A DNA stretch of 64,000 bases from Dehalobacter restrictus DSM 9455 (GCF_000512895.1 NZ_CP007033.1:2467001-2531000); one strand, 5' to 3'. Shown: positions 35,368 through 44,453, counted from the stretch's first letter. A program made the numbers and translations. Notes: generated by a model not told the origin, from the letters alone.

Positions 35368-36984
35368 TTACTCTTTGGGCGTATATTGCGCCATCAATTT
35401 TTCGGCAGCCCTGAGTCCATCGACCGCCGAACTGGTGATCCCGCCGGCGTACCCAGCTCCTTCTCCTGCCGGAAACAGACCTTTCAGGTTTACGGACTGG
35501 CCTGATTCATTGCGCAGGATCCTGACAGGCGCACTCGTTCTGGATTCAATTCCAGAAAGTGTGGCTTCGGCACCGGCAAAACCTTTCATTTTCTGATCAA
35601 AGGCCAGCAGGGCTCTCTCGATCACGCTGCCGATTTCATCCGGCAAAATCGTATGCAGATCCACCGATGTATATCCCGGCCGATACGTCGGTACAAGCGA
35701 AAATTTCTTAGTCAGCCGATTCCGCAAGAAATCCTGTACCGACTGAGCGGGTACCCAGTAATTCCTTCCTCCGGCCAGAAAAGCCTTCTGCTCCCATTCT
35801 CTCTGAAAATCAATCCCTGCTAATGGGTCGCTAGAAGCAAAGTCCTTGGGACTGACTGTCACAACAACCGCACTGTTCGCAATGGCAGTGTCCCTGGAAA
35901 AGTTACTCATCCCATTGGTGACGATCCCTCCGTCTTCGGAAGAAGAGGCAATCACCTGTCCGCCAGGGCACATGCAAAACGTATAAGCGCCTCGGCCGCT
36001 GCTTATATCTTTATAGGTCAGCTGATAGTCTGCTGGACCTAGCCGAGCGTGGAAAGGGACCCCATATTGAGTCAGGTTGACATATTCCTGCCGGTGCTCG
36101 ATTCGCAGCCCGACCGCCAAAGGCTTCGCTTCTAGCTGCACGCCAAGAACCTTCAGGAACTGATAAACGTCCCGCGCACTGTGTCCGACTGCTAGAATCA
36201 CCGTTTCCGCCGGGATCATCTCCGCACCATCGATCTCCACAGCCTCCAGTTGATTGTTGGCGGTTTTCAAGCCGGTCACTTTGGTCCGGAAGAGCACCTC
36301 ACCGCCCAAAGCTTCAATTTTAGCCCGCATTGCCGCGACGACCTTCTTCAGTATATCGGTTCCGATATGTGGTTTGGCTGCATACAGAATTTCGGGGCTG
36401 GCTCCGAATTCCACAAAACTTTCTAATACTTCCCGTACTCTTCGGTCATCAATCCGAGTGGTCAGCTTGCCGTCGGAAAATGTCCCGGCACCGCCTTCCC
36501 CAAATTGGACATTACTCTCCGGATCGAGGATTCCTGTATTCCAAAAGTGTTCAACTGTTCCACTTCTGTCTTCAACTTTGTCTCCACGTTCCAGCACCAG
36601 CGGCCTGTAGCCTTTCCGGGCCAGGGTCAACGCAGCAAAATATCCCGCAGGTCCTGTCCCCACCACAATCGGCCGGAAAGCAAGTTTGGACGCCGGGTAG
36701 CCATTTAGCGGGTGCTCCGGGACAAACACTTTTTCTTTCAGCCGCGGATAATGGGCCATTGCTTTTCTTAATTCCGGACCGGAAATCTGAGCACAAAACT
36801 CAACGGTATAAACAAAAAAAAGCTCCGGCTTTTGGCGTGCGTCAACAGAACGCCGTAGTATCCGCAGGTTATTGATCTTTTCGCGTGTCACTCTTAATCT
36901 GCGGGCCAGAATATCCGGCAATTCCCCCTCATCCTGGTCCACAGGCAGCTTTAGATCCGACCAAATCAGATTCAATCTATCCAA
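35368..36984 (-). CDS. Uncharacterised FAD-dependent dehydrogenase (COG2509)
   Basis: 538 residues. An N-terminal helical region with RKINNLRILRRSVDARQKPELFFVYTVEF-like sequence (about 30-65) precedes a Rossmann FAD site PIVVGTGPAGYFAALTLARKGYRPLVLERG. QFGEGGAGTFSDGKLTTR, VILAVGHSARDVYQFL and a C-terminal FPAGEGAGYAGGITSSAVDGLRAAE follow. The reaction is unknown. The start is a TTG at 36984 immediately after the cdaR stop, with only a weak ribosome site, so coupling to cdaR is likely. The position within the c-di-AMP/glmM block is unusual. Confidence 0.88.
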   Translation of the reverse strand: MDRLNLIWSDLKLPVDQDEGELPDILARRLRVTREKINNLRILRRSVDARQKPELFFVYTVEFCAQISGPELRKAMAHYPRLKEKVFVPEHPLNGYPASKLAFRPIVVGTGPAGYFAALTLARKGYRPLVLERGDKVEDRSGTVEHFWNTGILDPESNVQFGEGGAGTFSDGKLTTRIDDRRVREVLESFVEFGASPEILYAAKPHIGTDILKKVVAAMRAKIEALGGEVLFRTKVTGLKTANNQLEAVEIDGAEMIPAETVILAVGHSARDVYQFLKVLGVQLEAKPLAVGLRIEHRQEYVNLTQYGVPFHARLGPADYQLTYKDISSGRGAYTFCMCPGGQVIASSSEDGGIVTNGMSNFSRDTAIANSAVVVTVSPKDFASSDPLAGIDFQREWEQKAFLAGGRNYWVPAQSVQDFLRNRLTKKFSLVPTYRPGYTSVDLHTILPDEIGSVIERALLAFDQKMKGFAGAEATLSGIESRTSAPVRILRNESGQSVNLKGLFPAGEGAGYAGGITSSAVDGLRAAEKLMAQYTPKE

Positions 36985-36986
36985 CT

Positions 36987-38234
36987 CTATTCTTTATTAT
37001 CTCCGGAAGTTGCTGTGCTTGCCTTCAGAACAAGCTGCACTTTGGGTATGCTAACCATCGTCACCCCGGATGGGACTTCCCACAGTACCGATACGTCGGA
37101 GTATGTCCCTTCCTTCAGTCCTTTAGCATCTATCCAACAGGAAATATCCTCTTGTTTCAGCGCTTTAAGAATATCCGGATATCCGCTGACCGTGACATCA
37201 ATCGGCTGAATGTTATCAGCAGTCAGTCCGTCGGGAATATTTTTAATCCCGACCGGTATCCCTTTCAGGATCTCATTCTCCGCTTTGGCACCGACATAAA
37301 CCATGACGCTGATTTTTGTTCCCTTACTGAAAGACACTCCTTTGGGCAAAGCAATTGAATTCAGGGAAACATTAATGGTTTTGGTGCTGGTAATTCTGCT
37401 GATATCAATGGTCCCAAGATTTAAATATTCGACCGCTTCAAGTTCTTCCTCTTTACCAACGAGCTGAACCTGTGACGGAAGCGGAGTCACGAGCCGTACT
37501 TCCATTCCATCCGCAGGTGTCCCTTTAGTTACCACCCGGAGCGGCACAGTTTTACTCGCCGTCCCTTTTGCATATACCGGCATGATTACCTCAACAGTAT
37601 CAGGAAAAGCCTGCAGTGTGGGGTACGGATTCGCGTCAAAAATCCCCGCATTTTGGTTATCAGTAAAGTAGACCGGCCTAACCACACTTTTGCTCTCTGT
37701 GAGATCTGTAAATTCTACATCGACGGTGACGCTTGTAAGGTTGGCCAGGACCGACGCAGGTCCCCGTACATTGACCACGGAAGGAGTGAATAACAGTTCG
37801 CCTGCCACATAGCCGGAAGCCGGTTCACCCTTAACGTTGGCCTGAACCTTGACAATCTTGTCTTCAAGCCGATCCAGCTTTAATGTCACTGTTTTCGGAC
37901 TGATTTCTTCAACTTTTATACCTTCCGGTGCATTAATTTGAACATCATAGGTGGATTCCCCGGCTACAGCGTCTTTGAGGTCGACATAAGCAACCAGGTC
38001 TTTGACACTGCTTTCTTGGGAGGAACTGTCAATCCTGATCGTAATCGTCGGAACCGGCGATATGATCCCAATATTGGAGGGCTGGTTGTAAAACACCAGC
38101 TGCCGGGTATCAATATTCTTTGAAAAAATTGAGGAATTATTCTGGCTGGTCAGCCATATCCAGAAAACAATCGCCAGGACCAGAGAGATCACTTTATATC
38201 CAAGGTTTCGCCGTAAAATATCACGTATTGGCAT
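36987..38234 (-). CDS. cdaR: CdaA regulatory protein CdaR (YbbR-domain protein)
   Basis: 415 residues. One N-terminal membrane helix (LGYKVISLVLAIVFWIWLTSQ) is followed by four extracytoplasmic YbbR repeats, each with a PxxVxV(x)Gp-type motif (for example KVQANVKGEPASGYVAGE and SVVNVRGPASVL). The ATG at 38234 has GAGGTGACAACA upstream and lies inside the 3' end of cdaA. It forms a complex with CdaA at the membrane and modulates c-di-AMP synthesis. Confidence 0.92.
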   Translation of the reverse strand: MPIRDILRRNLGYKVISLVLAIVFWIWLTSQNNSSIFSKNIDTRQLVFYNQPSNIGIISPVPTITIRIDSSSQESSVKDLVAYVDLKDAVAGESTYDVQINAPEGIKVEEISPKTVTLKLDRLEDKIVKVQANVKGEPASGYVAGELLFTPSVVNVRGPASVLANLTSVTVDVEFTDLTESKSVVRPVYFTDNQNAGIFDANPYPTLQAFPDTVEVIMPVYAKGTASKTVPLRVVTKGTPADGMEVRLVTPLPSQVQLVGKEEELEAVEYLNLGTIDISRITSTKTINVSLNSIALPKGVSFSKGTKISVMVYVGAKAENEILKGIPVGIKNIPDGLTADNIQPIDVTVSGYPDILKALKQEDISCWIDAKGLKEGTYSDVSVLWEVPSGVTMVSIPKVQLVLKASTATSGDNKE

Positions 38235-39048
38235 TGTTGTCACCTCTTCGGAACAGATTGTGCCCGGAAGCTTTTTCGACCAGTATCTCATTCTTTAAAA
38301 GATCGCGGAGGCTCTTTTCATCGAGGAAGCGAGTGAGCCTGCTGTTTTTGGCCGTAGAAACGACACCAGTTTCTTCAGATACGATAATAACCAGCGCATC
38401 TGATACTTCTGAAAGCCCTAAAGCAGCTCTGTGTCTGGTCCCCAAATCCTTCTGCAGCCCGTTATCCTGGGTCAAAGGCAAAAAACAGCCTGCAGCCGCA
38501 ACTCTGTCCCCACGGATAATCACCGCGCCGTCATGGAGCGGCGACTTTGGAATAAATAGGTTGACCAGGAACTCTGAAGAGACAACCCCATCAATTTTAA
38601 CACCGGTCTCAACATATTCCTGAATCCCGGTTGTTTTTTCAAGGACGATCAAAGCGCCAATGCGGCTTTGCGATAAAACCTGACTGCACCTGACAATTTC
38701 CTCGATCAGCTTCTTATACTCCTCAGGTCCGGTTGTCGCCGGGTGCATGGTAATAAACTTACCTCTACCAATCTGTTCCAGGGTCCTTCTTAACTCAGGC
38801 TGAAAAACGACAGGCAGCGCAACCACCAGCATGGTCCAGACTTTTTCCACCATCCAGTTCAGCGTTGTAAGTCCAAGCTGCCTTGCAATCAAAGAAATGA
38901 CCATAAACACAAAAAGACCCTTGATTAATTGGACGGCCCTTGTTCCTTTAATCAGCATAAGCAATTGATAGATAATGATCGCGACAACGACAATATCTAC
39001 GAAATCTTTCCATTGAACCATTTGTGCAAACGTCTGCAGATATGCCAC
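38221..39048 (-). CDS. cdaA: Diadenylate cyclase CdaA
   Basis: 275 residues; makes the second messenger c-di-AMP from two ATP. Three N-terminal membrane helices (about residues 15-100) precede the DAC domain with the catalytic DGAVIIRGDRVAAAGCFLP and GTRHRAALGLSE (RHR) motifs. The start is GTG with AAGGAGTGAGACA upstream. The 3' end overlaps cdaR by 14 bases. The order cdaA-cdaR-FAD-glmM-glmS links c-di-AMP to wall precursor supply. Confidence 0.97.
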   Translation of the reverse strand: MAYLQTFAQMVQWKDFVDIVVVAIIIYQLLMLIKGTRAVQLIKGLFVFMVISLIARQLGLTTLNWMVEKVWTMLVVALPVVFQPELRRTLEQIGRGKFITMHPATTGPEEYKKLIEEIVRCSQVLSQSRIGALIVLEKTTGIQEYVETGVKIDGVVSSEFLVNLFIPKSPLHDGAVIIRGDRVAAAGCFLPLTQDNGLQKDLGTRHRAALGLSEVSDALVIIVSEETGVVSTAKNSRLTRFLDEKSLRDLLKNEILVEKASGHNLFRRGDNNANT

Positions 39049-39173
39049 TGTCTCACTCCTTAAAAATAGATCAATGGATCATGATTCTACATTAATCCCT
39101 AAATTCCTTGCCTGACAGAAAAAATTCCCTTAAAATTGAACTTACAATAAACTGCAAGGGAGTATTGTTCGCG

Positions 39174-39497
39174 ATGGATATCAAAGATTGGCAAAAAGAA
39201 GTCGATAATTGGATTTCCCAATTTGAAGAGGGTTACTGGCAGCCCTCTTCGATGATGCTCCGGCTGATCGAAGAAGTTGGCGAGCTGGCCAGAGAGGTTA
39301 ATCATCGTTACGGAGAAAAACCCAAGAAACCGTCCGAGCAGGAGGGTGATCTTGCGCTGGAAATGGCCGACATTCTGTTTATCATCATATGTATGGCCAA
39401 TTCGCTTCAGATAGACCTTGAAAAATCCTTTGAAGGAATGATGGAAAAATACCGTCTCCGGGATAGCGACCGCTGGACCAGAAAACAGCCGGAATGA
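39174..39497 (+). CDS. MazG-like nucleotide pyrophosphohydrolase (YpjD type)
   Basis: 107 residues from the ATG at 39174 (GGGAG eleven bases upstream). All-alpha NTP pyrophosphatase fold: WQKEVDNWISQFEEGYWQPSSMMLRLIEEVGELAREVNHRYG has the ExxE metal site and LEMADILFIIICMANSL the second (ExxD). The C-terminus DSDRWTRKQ closely resembles Bacillus YpjD. It probably hydrolyses a non-canonical nucleotide; the substrate is unknown. It is divergent from cdaA. Confidence 0.88.
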   Translation: MDIKDWQKEVDNWISQFEEGYWQPSSMMLRLIEEVGELAREVNHRYGEKPKKPSEQEGDLALEMADILFIIICMANSLQIDLEKSFEGMMEKYRLRDSDRWTRKQPE

Positions 39498-39592
39498 CTA
39501 GCCGGGCGCATTTACAACAAGTACCATTTTATACCTTTTTCTGTAATTAGTAAAATATTTTTTATTCACCCTACCCAGTACTTGGCAAAATC

Positions 39593-39696
39593 TATTGACC
39601 ATCAATATTTCATTATGCTAAAGTAGGCTGAGATACATATTTTATTAGACTTGGCGCAAACTTATCTAATACCCCTGGACGCAGGGGTATTTTTCT
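39593..39696 (+). ncRNA. Possible short RNA or leader with promoter and terminator
   Basis: TTGACC-18-TAAAGT (39596-39625 region) is followed within about 60 bases by a hairpin ATACCCCT/AGGGGTAT and TTTTTCT (39669-39696). The segment has no reading frame. It may be a small RNA, or an attenuated leader of the two small-protein genes that begin at 39810. The rest of the 39498-39803 spacer shows nothing else. Confidence 0.4.
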
Positions 39697-39809
39697 ATCT
39701 AAGTTAGAGATTTTATCAATTGTCAAAAAATTTCATTTAAAGACAGCTAATAAAATTTGCTAAATTGGTTAAAGCTAAAGACAGAATTTTAATTTAGGAG
39801 GGAATGACG

Positions 39810-40004
39810 ATGCGGGAAGGCTTGATACCCAGCGCATTAGGAACTGCAGTCACAGCAGCCGGTGTTGCCTTAAGGGTCAAAGATATGAAAAAAAACGGTA
39901 TGAACAAAAGGGAAGTATATCCCCTAATCAGTGCCGGAATCATCGGGTTTGGTCTAGCCCATATGATATTGGGCGGGATTGACTTATATGAACACCGCTT
40001 TTAA
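39810..40004 (+). CDS. Small two-helix membrane protein of unknown function
   Basis: 64 residues from the ATG eight bases after AGGAGG (an ATG six bases earlier is too close). Sequence MREGLIPSALGTAVTAAGVA, a basic loop RVKDMKKNGMNKREVYP and a second hydrophobic helix LISAGIIGFGLAHMILGGIDL. I do not recognise a characterised family. It is followed 19 bases later by another small gene. Confidence 0.7.
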   Translation: MREGLIPSALGTAVTAAGVALRVKDMKKNGMNKREVYPLISAGIIGFGLAHMILGGIDLYEHRF

Positions 40005-40023
40005 TTTAAGGAGGTCTTAAGCC

Positions 40024-40167
40024 GTGGACAGTGTCATGCATATGGATTTTGCCCAACTTGATCAGACCCAGCTAAATCAGGTCAAACAAGCTGAATCAAC
40101 CCTGAATTCTCAATACAAAGCTAACAATGAAGAACTGGTCTTATTGGCTTTTAAAAAAAGCAAGTAA
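40024..40167 (+). CDS. Small hydrophilic protein of unknown function
   Basis: 47 residues from a GTG ten bases after AAGGAGG. It is rich in Gln and Asn (MDFAQLDQTQLNQVKQAEST, then LNSQYKANNEELVLLAFKKS) and probably one amphipathic helix. The close spacing to the membrane-protein gene and the shared terminator suggest a two-gene operon. No family recognised. Confidence 0.65.
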   Translation: MDSVMHMDFAQLDQTQLNQVKQAESTLNSQYKANNEELVLLAFKKSK

Positions 40168-40192
40168 GAACCAGCTGCCCGGCAAAAGATTC

Positions 40193-40249
40193 GCCCAAAG
40201 AAAAAACCAGATAATTCATGCTGTCTGGTATTTCTTTGGGCTTATTTTC
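40193..40249 (+). terminator. Terminator of the two small-protein genes
   Basis: GCCCAAAGAAA pairs with TTTCTTTGGGC, with an inner CCAGATA/TGTCTGG stem, followed by TTATTTTCT. Confidence 0.75.
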
Positions 40250-40296
40250 TCTTCATTTTAATTATTATTATTTATTTGGATTTTTTTGTTCTTCGA

Positions 40297-40815
40297 TTAT
40301 GATTCGGCTGTCAGATAGGCTATCGCAGCTTCGCAGATCTCCTTGCAATAAATGAGTCCTTTTCCGCGGTTTAACTCCGAAATGATTTCCTGTTTCGACT
40401 GGGCTGCCCTGTATGCTCTATCACTTGCCATCGCATCGATAGTATCCGCGACTCTGATAATTTTGGCTTCAAATCGTATTTCCTGCCCCTTTAAACCGCG
40501 GGGATACCCCGAGCCATCCATATTTTCATGGTGCTCAAGAATGATTTCAGCGATCGGCCATGGGAAATTGACCCTAGATATTGCCGCCCAACCAATTTCG
40601 GGATGCATCCGGATGACCGCAAATTCTGAATCAGTTAATTTTCCGGGTTTCAGGAGAATGTCTGAGGGGATGCTTATTTTCCCAATATCGTGAAGTCGTG
40701 AAGCAATACTAATTGGCTTTAATTGTTCCTCCTTGACAATACCTAAATTCCTCGCTATTTGGAGGGCCAGACGCTGTGTCCTTATCTGATGGTTCAAATC
40801 CCAGGGATCATTCAT
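40297..40815 (-). CDS. Stand-alone HD-GYP domain phosphodiesterase-like protein
   Basis: 172 residues. HD signature in SRLHDIGKISIPSDILLKPGKLTDSE, followed by MHPEIG, EIILEHHENMDGSGYPRGLKG (the GYP region) and RVADTIDAMASDRAYRAA. Such domains hydrolyse c-di-GMP or related cyclic dinucleotides. No sensor or receiver domain is attached. The ATG follows GGGGGGATTGGA. No cyclase partner is adjacent. Confidence 0.9.
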   Translation of the reverse strand: MNDPWDLNHQIRTQRLALQIARNLGIVKEEQLKPISIASRLHDIGKISIPSDILLKPGKLTDSEFAVIRMHPEIGWAAISRVNFPWPIAEIILEHHENMDGSGYPRGLKGQEIRFEAKIIRVADTIDAMASDRAYRAAQSKQEIISELNRGKGLIYCKEICEAAIAYLTAES

Positions 40816-40963
40816 TCCAATCCCCCCTTCATCAGTATATGGACAAGCATCAAATAAGGGAACAAATTGCCGCTAGCAAATGTGGAATTATAATCGATAA
40901 ACTTGCGTTTTTCGATTATAATGGAATCAGGATAGGATAGCACAGCGAAAGAGAGGTCGTTCA

Positions 40964-41890
40964 ATGAAACGCTTCAGAAAAAGGCTTTTAAAAGCACTGT
41001 CCTATCCGGATGTAAATATTAAGAAGACCTATAAGATCTACCGGAAAGTCCAGAAGGTTGTACATCCATATTTTAAGCCGCTGTACAATTTATTGGACCA
41101 TAAGATCATTGTTGCTTCAAGAGAAATCCCGGTGCGCATTTTTCGTCCTGAAAACCAAGAAATCCCCAGAGTTCTAATCTTCTTTCACGGCGGAGGCTGG
41201 GTTACTGGAGACATTGATTCCTACACCAATGTCTGTGCCAAAATGGCGGATCAGACCAATCATACGGTTATTTCCGTAGATTATCTTTTAGCGCCGGAAA
41301 ACCCCTTCCCAGCTGGCATTGAGGAATGTTATCATGTTGCCAGGGAGTTATCCTTACGCTATGATCTGCTGCAATGCAGTCCCAAGGATATTACCTTGAT
41401 TGGGGACAGTGCGGGCGGCAATCTGGCAGCAGCCGTGTCTTTAATGGCCAGAGACAGGGGTGAATTTCTGCCCCCCCGTCAAATACTCATCTATCCCGCA
41501 ACCTATATTGATCATAGCCCAAGCTCTCCATTTCCGTCTATACGGGAAAATGGTACAGATTATATATTAACTGCCAAACGCATTCAGGATTATATGGATC
41601 TATATGTCCAAAGAGAAGAAGACCGCAACAACCCTTACGCGGCACCACTCTTAGCTAAAGATTTATCGAATCAGCCCCAGACACTGATTATCACGGCTGA
41701 ATTTGACCCACTCCGCGATGAGGGGGAGGCTTATGGAATACGTCTGAGGGAATCCGGCAACGATGTCAGGATATATCGAATGAAAGACGCTGTTCATGGT
41801 TTCTTCTCGCTGGCATGGAACACGGAGCACCTCATCACATGCTATAAGGTGATTAATTCTTTTTTAGATGGCAGTACATTGTCAACCTAA
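40964..41890 (+). CDS. Alpha/beta hydrolase (hormone-sensitive lipase family)
   Basis: 308 residues. Oxyanion motif FFHGGGWVTGD near residue 75, nucleophile elbow TLIGDSAGGNLAAAVSLMA with Ser near residue 149, catalytic Asp in TAEFDPLRDEGEAYG and His in DAVHGFFSL. It is an esterase or acyl-hydrolase; the substrate is unknown. The ATG has GAGAGGTCGTTCA upstream. It is the first of three same-strand genes with a condensation-fold protein and a DUF6320 protein, a grouping I recall from other clostridia. Confidence 0.9.
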   Translation: MKRFRKRLLKALSYPDVNIKKTYKIYRKVQKVVHPYFKPLYNLLDHKIIVASREIPVRIFRPENQEIPRVLIFFHGGGWVTGDIDSYTNVCAKMADQTNHTVISVDYLLAPENPFPAGIEECYHVARELSLRYDLLQCSPKDITLIGDSAGGNLAAAVSLMARDRGEFLPPRQILIYPATYIDHSPSSPFPSIRENGTDYILTAKRIQDYMDLYVQREEDRNNPYAAPLLAKDLSNQPQTLIITAEFDPLRDEGEAYGIRLRESGNDVRIYRMKDAVHGFFSLAWNTEHLITCYKVINSFLDGSTLST

Positions 41891-41970
41891 AAATTATAAT
41901 ATGATGGCAAGCAGATTCTCAATATTCTAATTTTTGGGTTAACATAGTACGATATCAGAAAGGTGATCGA

Positions 41971-43254
41971 ATGAGACAGCGAAAGAGCGTTGAGTGGACT
42001 AGACTGGATAATGCCTCTAAGATCTTTCCGGCAACATGCAGCAATAAAGACACGAAAGTATTCCGGCTCGCCTGTGAACTCTATAACGCTGTAGATCCTG
42101 AAATGTTGCAGGAAGCCCTGAATATCACGATGGATTATTTTCCGTTTTACAAATCCGTCTTAAGGAAAGGCGTATTCTGGTATTATTTTCAGACCAGCGA
42201 CCTACATCCTGTAGTTGAAAGGGAGTCTGATCCGGTCTGTGCGCCGATCTATCTTGATGACAGAAAGAATTTGCTTTTCCGTGTGTCCTATTACCATAAC
42301 AGAATCAATCTGGAAATTTTTCATGCTTTATCTGACGGTACTGGGGCGCTCTGGTTCATGAAAACCCTGGTCTATCATTATATCCGTCTGCGGCATAAGG
42401 AAGCCTTTGCGGACCAAATCCCTGAATTCAAGCCAAACGCCTCGATCAGCGAAAAAATGGATGACAGTTTCGGCAGGTATTTTGAAGGCCGGGATCTGGA
42501 TATTCTGAAGCTGATGGATAACCCGAACAAAGCGAAAACAGCCCGGACTTATCGCATCCGTGGAACCAGGCTGGATGAAAACAAAGTGAAAGTAATCGAA
42601 GGTTCGATGTCTGCCAAGGAAGCTTTGGGATTAGCACATAAATATAATGCTACTTTGACTGTTTTTATTGCCGCCTTGTTTATTTATGCCCTACATAAAG
42701 AAAGGCCTGTACGCACGAAGAATGATCCCGTGGTTTTGTCCGTCCCGATTAATTTGCGGAATTTTTTCCAATCTGAGACAACCAGAAATTTTTTCAGCAC
42801 GATGAATATTGGTTATCCCTTTGGCCAAGAAAGCCCCGATTTTCAAGACGTGATTCGAGGTGTAAGTGAGGACTTCCGAAAAGAGCTTACTGCAGAAAGC
42901 TTAAATCAACGCTTAAATCAATTAATGTCAATTGAAAAGAATCTTCTGACCCGGATTATTCCTTTGCCTTTCAAGGATTATTCACTGCGCCTGGCCAGTA
43001 AAATTGCTGACAGGGGGATCACTGCGGCAATAACGAATATTGGTCAAATCTTGCTTCCAGAAGAATTCAAACGCTATATTCGGCAGTTTAGCCTTTGCAG
43101 CAGCGCCAGAATGCCTCATATCAGCATATGCTCCTACAATGACAGGCTGGCTGTAAGTTTTAGTTCACCCTTCCGGGAAACTGAAATTCAACGTACTTTT
43201 TTTGAGTTCCTTTCGGAAAACGGCATCGACATTGAAATTACATGCAATCTTTAA
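41971..43254 (+). CDS. Condensation/alcohol acetyltransferase-fold protein
   Basis: 427 residues. The CoA-dependent acyltransferase/condensation superfamily signature HxxxDG appears as FHALSDGTGALWFMKTL near residue 113. The second half has VPINLRNFF and SICSYNDRLAVSF, comparable to the DFG-like bridge of the fold. A short N-terminal WTRLDNASKIFPA stretch is typical of clostridial relatives. The acyl donor and acceptor are unknown. It overlaps the DUF6320 open frame and probably acts with the neighbouring esterase on the same acylated product. Confidence 0.8.
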   Translation: MRQRKSVEWTRLDNASKIFPATCSNKDTKVFRLACELYNAVDPEMLQEALNITMDYFPFYKSVLRKGVFWYYFQTSDLHPVVERESDPVCAPIYLDDRKNLLFRVSYYHNRINLEIFHALSDGTGALWFMKTLVYHYIRLRHKEAFADQIPEFKPNASISEKMDDSFGRYFEGRDLDILKLMDNPNKAKTARTYRIRGTRLDENKVKVIEGSMSAKEALGLAHKYNATLTVFIAALFIYALHKERPVRTKNDPVVLSVPINLRNFFQSETTRNFFSTMNIGYPFGQESPDFQDVIRGVSEDFRKELTAESLNQRLNQLMSIEKNLLTRIIPLPFKDYSLRLASKIADRGITAAITNIGQILLPEEFKRYIRQFSLCSSARMPHISICSYNDRLAVSFSSPFRETEIQRTFFEFLSENGIDIEITCNL

Positions 43255-43280
43255 TCGAGTTAACAGAGAGGATCATCTTT

Positions 43281-43949
43281 ATGCAATATTGCAGTCATTG
43301 CCAGGTCCGCATACGCGGCAATAAAAGAAATTGTCCCCTATGCGGAAATATTCTGCCGGGACACGATGGTGCCTACGATCAGCAGGAAATCTATCCGGTG
43401 GTTCCTCCTTTCTATGAACGGCATCTGGCCTTGCGGATTATGATCTTTGCCTCTGTCGTTGCTCTGGTCGTCAGTTTTATGGTCTATGCGTTATTCCCCT
43501 CGAGTATAAACTGGCCTGTTTTTGCTTTATTCGGCCTCATCAGCATGTGGCTGAGTTTAATTATCGTCATCAAGAAAAGGCATCACATTACCAAGAATAT
43601 CATGTGGCAGGTAACCATTTTATCTTTTCTCAGTGTTATCTGGGACTGGGGAACCGGCTGGCGGGGCTGGTCCCTAGACTTTGTTGTTCCTATTTTGTTT
43701 GTCTCCGCCATGTTTGTGCTGTATGTAACGGCGAAAATTATGAAGCTCAGGGCCAGAGATTACATTACTTATTTTCTGTTAGATGGTCTTCTCGGCATCA
43801 TTCCGGTAATATTCCTCTTGTTTGACTGGATTCATGTGCTATACCCTTCCGTAATCTCTGTTGCCGTCAGCATCATATTCCTCTCTGCGATCCTGATCTT
43901 TCAAGGGGAAAATATCAAGGCAGAACTAGCCAAACGCATGCATATTTAA
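43281..43949 (+). CDS. DUF6320-type zinc-ribbon membrane protein
   Basis: 222 residues from the ATG at 43281 (AGAGG nine bases upstream). An N-terminal zinc ribbon YCSHCQVRIRGNKRNCPLCG (two CxxC pairs) is followed by about six membrane helices from residue 48 to 210. This layout matches DUF6320 proteins encoded next to condensation-fold and alpha/beta-hydrolase genes. The role is unknown; it may present or flip the product of the two enzymes. Confidence 0.75.
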   Translation: MQYCSHCQVRIRGNKRNCPLCGNILPGHDGAYDQQEIYPVVPPFYERHLALRIMIFASVVALVVSFMVYALFPSSINWPVFALFGLISMWLSLIIVIKKRHHITKNIMWQVTILSFLSVIWDWGTGWRGWSLDFVVPILFVSAMFVLYVTAKIMKLRARDYITYFLLDGLLGIIPVIFLLFDWIHVLYPSVISVAVSIIFLSAILIFQGENIKAELAKRMHI

Positions 43950-44057
43950 CATGGTTGCAACCCAAATATTACCAATGTATATTATGCCTATCCACATAGA
44001 CGATTACCACTTTCACAGGAAACTCTGTCTATAAATATATTAGTAAAGGGCTGCAAA

Positions 44058-44264
44058 ATGATAATCAGAAAAAATGGATTTACAAAAGACGATCTATGTC
44101 TTATGTTGAGCGAAACTACTACAAAAATCGTACAGAATATTGAAGATCGATGCGGAAAACTAAAGTCCTTCGATCTGAACTTCAATTTTGAGAAGTCACA
44201 ATACCGGCTCACTGATCGGGACATAGGAGCATTCCGAAGCAGGAGCCAAAAGGATGACATTTAG
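44058..44264 (+). CDS. Doubtful small protein
   Basis: 68 codons from an ATG with AAAGGGCTGCAAA upstream. The product is mixed-charge with no recognised motif (MIIRKNGFTKDDLCLMLSET at the start). It lies in a 640-base spacer between the DUF6320 gene and tRNA-Thr and overlaps an antisense open frame, so it may not be expressed. Confidence 0.3.
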   Translation: MIIRKNGFTKDDLCLMLSETTTKIVQNIEDRCGKLKSFDLNFNFEKSQYRLTDRDIGAFRSRSQKDDI

Positions 44265-44351
44265 AATAAATTCGGATATTAAAAAAGCATCCAGATTCGT
44301 TCTACCTGCTGCTTATTTTAGCAATTAGCAAAATAGGGGCTGCTGAAAACT

Positions 44352-44453
44352 ATCAAAACCTGCATGGACCTTGGTAATCAATGGTATTTTGCGCTAAAAT
44401 AGTACATGCATAAACTTTATTAAAAAGTCTTGCGTTTTGGTGCAGGTTTTGAT
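44352..44453. repeat. 102-bp element bounded by 13-bp inverted repeats
   Basis: ATCAAAACCTGCA (44352-44364) and TGCAGGTTTTGAT (44441-44453) are a perfect inverted repeat. The preceding GGGGCTGCTGAAAA resembles common insertion-sequence ends. It has no coding content, so it may be a MITE or a leftover IS end. Confidence 0.5.

Noticed and set aside
43988-44260. 90-codon minus-strand ORF in the spacer before tRNA-Thr
   Set aside because: Ser/Phe/Arg-rich low-information sequence without a ribosome site; likely chance.
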